The translations under genes and the position numbers were made by a program. Under the pieces are notes generated by a model, which ran no database searches, was not told where the DNA came from, and was given only the letters and a program-made list of their open reading frames with translations. From positions 1-5,708 of the forward strand of contig JAKOOI010000591.1 in the NCBI GenBank assembly GCA_022701475.1: a DNA stretch of 5,708 bases, read 5' to 3'. Position 1 is the stretch's first letter. Every line of letters starts with the position of its first letter. Source of the stretch: Weeksellaceae bacterium. Lineage in GTDB: Bacteria; Bacteroidota; Bacteroidia; Flavobacteriales; Weeksellaceae. Shown here piece by piece: positions 1 through 5,334 of the stretch.

Positions 1-2
1 TA

Positions 3-1115
3 GTTACTACTTATCCGGTGTTAAAATTCGGGAAAGCTAAGAAAACGATGCATATTCACGTTAATGAGGTGACTGAGTTCTTAAAAGGTACTTCTGATTC
101 TGTACAATCTAATCAGAACTTTGCCTACGATTCCAATCTGCTGGGCTCAAAAGAATTCAATGGAAGCGTCAGTACGGTAGCTATTACAAAGGATAGTGAC
201 GGCAGTGCTTTATTTACCACAACTGTCCCGGGAATCAGAATACCATTGGACAAAACATTTTTTCAGAACAAAATTATTGCTAAGAAAGGACAGCCTGAGC
301 TTCAGGATGCTTCCAACTTTATCAGGCACATCAAAGGCCTGAGAATTTCCGTTGCGGAAGATGATGGTTATCTGTTTCAATTTTCGCCGAATACGATGGA
401 ACTGATTATGTATTATAAAAATGGTACCGGAACAACCAAAACTCCTGCTACTTATACCTTTGATTTAGGCTCTGCGAATACCCATATCGGTCAGTATGAA
501 TATAACAGGAGCGGCTCACAGTATGGAAGCGCAGTAATGGGAAGTGAAGATCTTAGCGTTGTCAAACTATTTGCTCAGGGAATGGGAGGACCTTCAATAG
601 GTGTTCAGTTCTCTCCGGAGTCAGTATTGAAACTCAGAGAATTAAATAATAATGCAAAATCAGCAATCATTAATGCAAAAATAAGATTGCATGTAGATCC
701 ATCATCCTGGAAAAATCCTTATCCTAGGCCAGCTGCTTTTACTTTTCTACGAAGGGTTAATAATGATATGAATGTTTCATTCACAAAAGATCTTTCTGTA
801 TATGAAACAACTCTTGCAGGATTTTATCCTTATACTTTCAATCTGAATAATGAGCCTGCTTATTATGATTTCATTGTGACCCAGGAAGTGAAAGATCTTA
901 TTGAGAAGAAAACAACCATACAAGCCAAGGGATCATATTTCAGAATAGATATGGGAGCATTTTTACAGGACCAGAATCAGAACAATAAGTTTATAGGCCC
1001 TAAGAATACAGAAAGGGCATATAATATTTACAGAGCGGTATTTGTTGGCGCAAATGAAACAAATAAAAAAGACCCTAACCGGGCGCAGCTTCTGGTTACT
1101 TACGGGACAAAATAA
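3..1115 (+). CDS. DUF4270 domain-containing protein, C-terminal part (5' end outside window)
   Basis: The reading frame is open from the first full codon in the window (position 3) to TAA at 1113-1115, giving 370 residues. The true start lies upstream. A GTG at 18 could be read as a start, but the frame continues through it to the window edge, so it is almost certainly internal. The protein is rich in alternating polar and hydrophobic stretches, as in beta-sheet proteins. It contains FIRHIKGLRI (318-347), which resembles the FKGLyI-like segment I associate with DUF4270, and ends with ERAYNIYRAVF (1011-1043) and a final LLVTYGTK, like the closing strands of that family. DUF4270 proteins are Bacteroidota-specific, of unknown function, and usually some 430-600 residues long, so roughly a quarter to a third may be missing. 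They are often predicted to be exported, but the N-terminus needed to test this is absent. The 27-nt gap to glmS suggests co-transcription. The family call is from memory of its motifs, not a search. Confidence 0.72.
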   Translation, partial: VTTYPVLKFGKAKKTMHIHVNEVTEFLKGTSDSVQSNQNFAYDSNLLGSKEFNGSVSTVAITKDSDGSALFTTTVPGIRIPLDKTFFQNKIIAKKGQPELQDASNFIRHIKGLRISVAEDDGYLFQFSPNTMELIMYYKNGTGTTKTPATYTFDLGSANTHIGQYEYNRSGSQYGSAVMGSEDLSVVKLFAQGMGGPSIGVQFSPESVLKLRELNNNAKSAIINAKIRLHVDPSSWKNPYPRPAAFTFLRRVNNDMNVSFTKDLSVYETTLAGFYPYTFNLNNEPAYYDFIVTQEVKDLIEKKTTIQAKGSYFRIDMGAFLQDQNQNNKFIGPKNTERAYNIYRAVFVGANETNKKDPNRAQLLVTYGTK

Positions 1116-1142
1116 AATTTTTAAAAAAACACTTGATCAATT

Positions 1143-2996
1143 ATGTGTGGAATTGTTGGATATACAGGCTTCCAGGATGCTTATGATATTGTTATCAATG
1201 GCCTGAGAAGACTGGAATACAGAGGGTACGACAGTGCCGGAATCGTGCTGGAAAGCACAAATAACAAATTTGAGGTTGAAAAGACCAAAGGAAAAGTAGA
1301 TGACCTGGTTGCCATTTCCGGAAACCTGAAAGGAACGGCCAGCATTGGAATGGGACATACCCGCTGGGCAACTCACGGGGTGCCGAGCGACAGGAATTCC
1401 CATCCCCATCTTTCCAATAATAACAAAATAGCACTGGTGCACAACGGAATCATAGAAAATTATGATACCATCAAGACCATGCTTACCGATAAAGGATATA
1501 CTTTCAAATCCGAAACCGATACCGAAGTGCTGGTCAACCTGGTTCAGTATTTCATGGAGCTTACGCCGGAAACGGATTTTCCTACAGCCGTAAGGTATGC
1601 ATTGAATGAAGTATACGGAGCCTATGCCATTACTGTGATGCATGAAGATGAGCCTGGCGTTCTTGTAGTAGGAAGATTGGGTTCTCCCCTGGCCATCGGA
1701 ATCGGGGATAAAGAGTATTTTATTGCATCCGATGCCTCTCCTTTTGTGGAATTTACCAAAGAAGCCATTTACCTGGAAGAAGGCCATATGGCCACTATTT
1801 CCCTGGAAAACGGAGTGGATATCAGGACCATCAGTGAAAACTCAAAGATCGAACCTGAAATCCAGGAGCTTAAAATGAGCCTGGAGCAGATCGAAAAGGG
1901 AGGATACGAACATTTTATGCTGAAGGAAATCTTCGAACAGCCGAAATCCGTACAGGATACCATGAGGGGAAGGCTGATCGTAGAGGAAGGCGTCATCAAA
2001 ATGGCCGGAATCTGGGATCATATCGAAAGATTCAAAAATGCCAACCGGATTATCATCATCGCCTGCGGTACTTCATGGCATGCAGGACTGATCGGGGAAT
2101 ACCTGATTGAAGAATATGCAAGAATCCCCGTAGAAGTGGAGTACGCATCCGAATTCAGGTACCGGAACCCTATTATTACCGATAAAGATGTGGTGATTGC
2201 CATCTCCCAGTCAGGAGAAACTGCCGATACCATGGCTGCCCTGAAGCTTGCCAAGGAAAGAGGAGCTTTTATTTATGGAATCTGTAATGTAGTGGATTCA
2301 TCCATTGCAAGAATTACGGATGCCGGATCATATACCCATGCCGGACCTGAAATCGGCGTTGCTTCCACCAAAGCTTTCACGGCGCAGCTCACTATTCTTA
2401 CGCTGATCGCATTGAAATTAGGAAAGCACAACGGAAATCTCGGCAATGCCGAATTTATGAGCTTGATAGCTGAACTGGATGCAATGCCTAAGAAAATTGA
2501 AGAAGTGCTTGAGGAAACCCATGAACTGGTGCAGCATATTGCCAAAGATTTTGTAAATGCTACCAATTTCCTATATCTGGGAAGAGGATATAATTATCCG
2601 GCAGCACTGGAAGGCGCACTGAAGCTTAAAGAAATTTCCTACATCCATGCGGAAGGATATCCGGCAGCTGAAATGAAGCATGGCCCGATTGCATTGATTG
2701 ACGAAAATATGCCTATCGTAATTATTGCTCCTAAAAAAGGCCATTATGATAAGATCGTAAGCAATGTACAGGAAATAAAAGCCAGAAAAGGTAAAGTAAT
2801 CGCCGTGGTGAACAGAGGAGATACGCAGGTAAGTGAAATGGCAGACTATGTTATTGAAATTCCGGAGACCTCCGAATGTTTCTCCCCGATCGTAGCTTCT
2901 GTGCCGTTGCAACTGCTGGCCTACTATATTGCCGTGTACAGAGGAGCCAATGTGGACCAGCCGAGAAACCTCGCAAAATCGGTAACTGTGGAATAA
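1143..2996 (+). CDS. glmS: glutamine--fructose-6-phosphate aminotransferase (isomerizing), GlmS
   Basis: This cytoplasmic enzyme converts fructose-6-phosphate and glutamine to glucosamine-6-phosphate and glutamate, the first step toward UDP-GlcNAc for peptidoglycan and lipopolysaccharide. At 617 residues it is full length (E. coli 609). The N-terminal class II glutaminase domain (about 2-220) starts MCGIVGYTG, so Cys2 becomes the N-terminal nucleophile. It also has GHTRWATHG (71-79), HNGIIENY (100-107) and SETDTEVL (123-130). Two SIS isomerase domains follow: the first has CGTSWHAG (308-315), SQSGET (355-360) and ASTKAFTAQ (407-415). The second has LKLKEISY, MKHGP and the C-terminal AKSVTVE. 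Glu497, His513 and Lys612 align with E. coli Glu488, His504 and Lys603, so both active sites look intact. The start is fixed by the need for Cys at position 2. There is no Shine-Dalgarno sequence, only an A7 tract 13 nt upstream and A at -3. The 27-nt leader leaves no room for a glmS ribozyme. By eye its codons are more GC-rich than those of the DUF4270 gene, consistent with high expression. Confidence 0.98.
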   Translation: MCGIVGYTGFQDAYDIVINGLRRLEYRGYDSAGIVLESTNNKFEVEKTKGKVDDLVAISGNLKGTASIGMGHTRWATHGVPSDRNSHPHLSNNNKIALVHNGIIENYDTIKTMLTDKGYTFKSETDTEVLVNLVQYFMELTPETDFPTAVRYALNEVYGAYAITVMHEDEPGVLVVGRLGSPLAIGIGDKEYFIASDASPFVEFTKEAIYLEEGHMATISLENGVDIRTISENSKIEPEIQELKMSLEQIEKGGYEHFMLKEIFEQPKSVQDTMRGRLIVEEGVIKMAGIWDHIERFKNANRIIIIACGTSWHAGLIGEYLIEEYARIPVEVEYASEFRYRNPIITDKDVVIAISQSGETADTMAALKLAKERGAFIYGICNVVDSSIARITDAGSYTHAGPEIGVASTKAFTAQLTILTLIALKLGKHNGNLGNAEFMSLIAELDAMPKKIEEVLEETHELVQHIAKDFVNATNFLYLGRGYNYPAALEGALKLKEISYIHAEGYPAAEMKHGPIALIDENMPIVIIAPKKGHYDKIVSNVQEIKARKGKVIAVVNRGDTQVSEMADYVIEIPETSECFSPIVASVPLQLLAYYIAVYRGANVDQPRNLAKSVTVE

Positions 2997-3051
2997 AAAT
3001 ACGTCTGAAATAAAATAAATTTAGATTTCCTCCGTTATTTCAAAAAAAATC

Positions 3052-3082
3052 TTAAAAGTTTCTTAAAAAAATTATATATTTA
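3052..3082 (+). promoter_or_regulatory. possible Bacteroidota-type promoter for gldK
   Basis: The 108-nt spacer between glmS and gldK contains TATATTTA at 3075-3082, which matches the Bacteroidota -7 consensus TAnnTTTG at five of six fixed positions. About 20 nt upstream lies TTA (3052-3054) in place of the expected TTG, so the -33 element is weak. Transcription would start near 3087-3089, giving a leader of only about 16-18 nt before the gldK ATG. AT-rich DNA yields such matches by chance, so this is tentative. It does fit the much longer gap here than between the DUF4270 gene and glmS. Confidence 0.35.
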
Positions 3083-3104
3083 CGGCTTAATTATAAAAAT
3101 TAAC

Positions 3105-3158
3105 ATGAAAAGGATATTTCTTTTATTATTGTCTGCGTCAGTAGCATCGGTATCTTGT
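3105..3158 (+). other. lipoprotein (type II) signal peptide of GldK, cleavage before Cys18
   Basis: Positive residues Lys2 and Arg3 precede a hydrophobic stretch (IFLLLL, then SASVASV), which ends in Ser-Val-Ser-Cys18. Ser at -3 is a poor lipobox residue, but Bacteroidota lipoboxes are relaxed and no other cysteine is near. The residues after Cys are Ser-Gly-Gly-Gly-Ala, without the acidic cluster of the Bacteroidota surface-export signal. This fits a lipoprotein that stays on the periplasmic face of the outer membrane. Confidence 0.85.
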
Positions 3159-4523
3159 TCAGGTGGGGGAGCCTCTTCAGTGGGGAAACCGGGAACAAAA
3201 GGGGAATTAATACCAAGAGAAAAAACAAAATCATTTGTTGCGGAAAGACCATACGGAATGGTGGCTATCCCTGCAGGATCATTTGTTGCGGGATTAACTG
3301 ATCAGGACTTTACCAACAGCCCTGAAAAAGCTCCGGCAAAGACGGTTACCGTTTCATCTTTCTTCATGGATGAAGCAGAAACCACTAATGCAGAATACAG
3401 AGTATTTATCAATTATGTTAGAGACTCTATTGCGAGAACCCTGCTTGCTGAAGCTGCCGGAGAAGGCGGAGAAGGAAAAGGAAGAGGGACAAGCATCGGA
3501 GATTATGCCTACCTTGCTCAGAAAGAAGAAAATTTAACACCATATCAGGAATATCTTGAAGCTCAGGGAGGAGGTGACGAAACCACTTTCGATCCTACAA
3601 AAAAACTGGACTGGAAAGTTCCGTTGCACTGGAATACTTCAAAATATCCTGATGTAGAATATGCAGAAGTATTGGAATCCATGTATTTACCCGCTTCTTC
3701 CAGGGTAAGCAACGAAAGGATTATCGACGTTAGTAAACTTAAATATCAATACCGTTGGGGCGATATGGATGTTGCCCTGGCTGAAAAAGAAAGAGGCGTA
3801 AACTACCTCAGAAGCGAAAGCATCGCCATCTACCCGGATACTACGGTTTGGGTGAAAGATTTCCACTTTGCATACAACGAGCCTTTGTTTGAACAGTATT
3901 TCTGGCACAAAGCTTATAAAGATTATCCTGTAGTAGGAGTAACCTGGGATCAGGCAAGAGCTTACTGTAACTTCAGAACCAAACTAAAGTCTGATTATAA
4001 CGAAAGCTTAAAAAGAAGAAAACAAAAACCTCTGATCTTCAGGCTTCCTACAGAAATTGAATGGGAATATGCTGCAAGAGGAGGAATGGAAAACGCCACT
4101 TATCCTTGGGGAGGTCCTTATTTAATGGATGACAGAGGTTGCTACCTGGCGAACTTCAAACCTAAAAGAGGTAACTACATGGAAGATGATAAAAAAGGAA
4201 CGTATACCTATACTGCTCCGGTAAGGAAGTTCAAGAAAAACGGATTCGGATTGTTTGATATGGCCGGAAACGTTTCTGAATGGACGGAATCTGCTTACAA
4301 TAATTCTTCTTACGGATTCTCATCAACACTCAACCCTTCCACAAAAGATAAGACGGATGATAAGAGATCTGTAAGGGGCGGATCCTGGAAAGATGTAGGA
4401 TATATGCTGATGACCGGTGCCAGAGACTGGGAAAGAAAAGACTCTGCAAGAAGCTATATCGGATTCAGAACAGTGCAGGATATTCCTGAAGCGGCTGTTA
4501 AACCTAGAAGAGTCAACAGATAA
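3105..4523 (+). CDS. gldK: type IX secretion system outer-membrane ring lipoprotein GldK
   Basis: GldK (PorK in Porphyromonas) is an outer-membrane lipoprotein that forms a periplasmic ring with GldN, links the GldLM motor to the translocon and is needed for T9SS secretion. The 472 residues begin with a lipoprotein signal peptide ending at Cys18. The rest is a formylglycine-generating-enzyme (FGE/SUMF1-like) fold: AIPAGSFVAG (54-63), FFMDEAETTNAEY (86-98), YPVVGVTWDQARAYCNF (274-290), RLPTEIEWEYAARGG (313-327), YPWGG (333-337), GLFDMAGNVSEWTES (382-396), VRGGSWKD (423-430) and IGFRTV (452-457). An insert of about 170 residues (roughly 100-273) splits the first and second FGE blocks, and includes a Gly-rich loop at 119-128. 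The only cysteines are 18, 288 and 346. None falls in the C-terminal block where true FGE enzymes carry their catalytic pair, so this is a structural, non-enzymatic member. ATG at 3105 is chosen because it gives the signal peptide directly, and A occurs at -3 and -6. gldL follows after 56 nt. Confidence 0.95.
   Translation: MKRIFLLLLSASVASVSCSGGGASSVGKPGTKGELIPREKTKSFVAERPYGMVAIPAGSFVAGLTDQDFTNSPEKAPAKTVTVSSFFMDEAETTNAEYRVFINYVRDSIARTLLAEAAGEGGEGKGRGTSIGDYAYLAQKEENLTPYQEYLEAQGGGDETTFDPTKKLDWKVPLHWNTSKYPDVEYAEVLESMYLPASSRVSNERIIDVSKLKYQYRWGDMDVALAEKERGVNYLRSESIAIYPDTTVWVKDFHFAYNEPLFEQYFWHKAYKDYPVVGVTWDQARAYCNFRTKLKSDYNESLKRRKQKPLIFRLPTEIEWEYAARGGMENATYPWGGPYLMDDRGCYLANFKPKRGNYMEDDKKGTYTYTAPVRKFKKNGFGLFDMAGNVSEWTESAYNNSSYGFSSTLNPSTKDKTDDKRSVRGGSWKDVGYMLMTGARDWERKDSARSYIGFRTVQDIPEAAVKPRRVNR
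3459..3476 (+). repeat. in-frame 9-bp tandem repeat in gldK
   Basis: GGAGAAGGC is followed directly by GGAGAAGGA (8 of 9 identical), encoding Gly-Glu-Gly twice (residues 119-124). More Gly/Lys/Arg codons follow, up to residue 128. The repeat lies in the Gly-rich loop of the GldK insert, where length change would be tolerated. Confidence 0.7.
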
Positions 4524-4543
4524 TCAATCACACTTTTTTTACA

Positions 4544-4570
4544 ACAATTTTTATTTAACACTAAAAAAAT
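4544..4570 (+). promoter_or_regulatory. shared leader element upstream of gldL (copy 1)
   Basis: ACAATTTTTATTTAAC (4544-4559) matches 14 of 16 bases, without gaps, with a segment before gldM. Both copies are followed by TAAAAAAAT, here at 4562-4570, ending 9 nt before the gldL ATG. The A-tract probably helps ribosome recruitment, as there is no Shine-Dalgarno sequence. The role of the 16-nt part is unknown. It does not match the TAnnTTTG promoter element, and low complexity makes chance similarity possible. Confidence 0.4.
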
Positions 4571-4579
4571 CTAACTTAT

Positions 4580-5284
4580 ATGTTTAAGACTAAAGATGCT
4601 TGGATGAATTTCTTTTATTCATTCGGTGCTGCAATTGTAATTCTTGGAGCTTGGCTTAAAATTACTCACATTACGCTGGGCCCAATCAACGGGAACATCG
4701 CTCTTACAGTGGGACTTATCACGGAAGCTATCATCTTCATCATCTTCGCTTTCGATCCACCGAAATCAGAAGAGTCTTATGCGTGGGAAAATGTGTATCC
4801 TGAATTATTGGACAAGGATGCCAACCCCAACCCTCTACATTCAAATGTATCAAAAAGCAATGCTGCCGCTGCTGCCGCTGCACAGTTTGCCGAAATGGAA
4901 AACACCCTTTCCACCAAGCTGGACAAAATGCTGCAGGATGCAAAACTGGATGTTCAGTTATTTGAAAGATTAAGAACAGGAATCGATAAGTTCTCCAATT
5001 CCGTTGACCAGATCAACCAGACGGTAGACGTATCCGCTTCCACCCATAAATATAACGAACAGCTTAATAAAGCTGCCCAGCATATGGAAAGCATGAATGC
5101 TTTATATACGATGCAGCTGGAAAACGGACAAAGACAGTCTGAATTTGCTAAAAAGTATGTACAGGATATGCAGAAATCTGCTGAACAATCAGAAAAATTC
5201 AACCAGGAGCTGCAAGGCCTTACTTCCAACTTAAACAATCTGAACAGAGTGTATGGAGGTATGTTAACCGCTATGAAATCTTAA
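4580..5284 (+). CDS. gldL: gliding motility / T9SS motor protein GldL
   Basis: GldL (PorL) forms the pentameric stator-like part of the proton-driven T9SS motor around the GldM membrane helices in the cytoplasmic membrane. The 234 residues (F. johnsoniae about 215) open with two membrane helices, about 11-32 and 39-58, and continue as a long cytoplasmic tail. Tyr13, Lys27 and His30 in helix 1 and Glu49 in helix 2 sit at the same numbers as the functional polar residues of F. johnsoniae GldL. This supports both the function and the ATG at 4580. The conserved DPP (59-61) ends helix 2. The tail has a run of seven alanines (95-101), then a largely helical, Gln/Asn/Lys/Glu-rich region to the end that looks like coiled coil. 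The start lacks a Shine-Dalgarno sequence: A7 ends 10 nt upstream, with A at -6 but T at -3. It lies between gldK (56 nt) and gldM (50 nt), so one operon is likely. Confidence 0.96.
   Translation: MFKTKDAWMNFFYSFGAAIVILGAWLKITHITLGPINGNIALTVGLITEAIIFIIFAFDPPKSEESYAWENVYPELLDKDANPNPLHSNVSKSNAAAAAAAQFAEMENTLSTKLDKMLQDAKLDVQLFERLRTGIDKFSNSVDQINQTVDVSASTHKYNEQLNKAAQHMESMNALYTMQLENGQRQSEFAKKYVQDMQKSAEQSEKFNQELQGLTSNLNNLNRVYGGMLTAMKS
4862..4879 (+). repeat. in-frame 9-bp tandem repeat encoding the Ala run of GldL
   Basis: GCTGCCGCT occurs twice in perfect tandem, followed by GCA, which together encode seven alanines (residues 95-101). The run lies at the start of the cytoplasmic helical tail of GldL. 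A perfect 9-bp repeat can gain or lose three alanines by replication slippage without breaking the frame. Confidence 0.8.
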
Positions 5285-5290
5285 TTCCTA

Positions 5291-5322
5291 ACCATTTCTA
5301 TTTAACCGCGTAATAAAAAAAT
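5291..5322 (+). promoter_or_regulatory. shared leader element upstream of gldM (copy 2)
   Basis: ACCATTTCTATTTAAC (5291-5306) is the counterpart of the element before gldL, with two mismatches. It is followed after 7 nt by the identical TAAAAAAAT (5314-5322), which ends 12 nt before the gldM ATG. The segment right before the start is purine-rich (AAAGAAAAGAGA) but contains no AGGAG. A occurs at -3 and -6. Function is unproven; an mRNA or translation-initiation role is inferred from position only. Confidence 0.4.
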
Positions 5323-5334
5323 AAAGAAAAGAGA

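Noticed and set aside
18..20. GTG as the start of the DUF4270 protein
   Set aside because: The frame is open upstream to the window edge and the protein lacks a signal peptide and the usual N-terminal region at this point, so this codon is internal.
1116..1142. glmS riboswitch-ribozyme upstream of glmS
   Set aside because: Only 27 nt separate glmS from the previous gene, far too short, and this ribozyme is known from Firmicutes-type bacteria.
1137..1787. Long minus-strand open frame of 216 codons opposite glmS
   Set aside because: It lies fully within the conserved glutaminase domain of glmS and its product has no recognisable domain. Codon bias of the + strand explains the lack of stops.
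3006..3042. Inverted repeat TGAAATAA (3006-3013) / TTATTTCA (3035-3042) after glmS as a terminator
   Set aside because: The 8-bp stem is mostly A-T with a 21-nt loop, and it is followed by A's, not T's, on the + strand. In AT-rich DNA this is likely chance, and it does not fit an intrinsic terminator for glmS.
4533..4539. T7 run after gldK as an intrinsic terminator
   Set aside because: The bases before it (4500-4532) do not form a GC-rich hairpin, and the gene continues into gldL of the same operon type seen across Bacteroidota.
5255..5263. GGAGGT followed by ATG near the end of gldL as an internal start
   Set aside because: The ATG follows with no spacing, is in the gldL frame and would give only a seven-residue peptide. 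It simply encodes Gly-Gly-Met of GldL.
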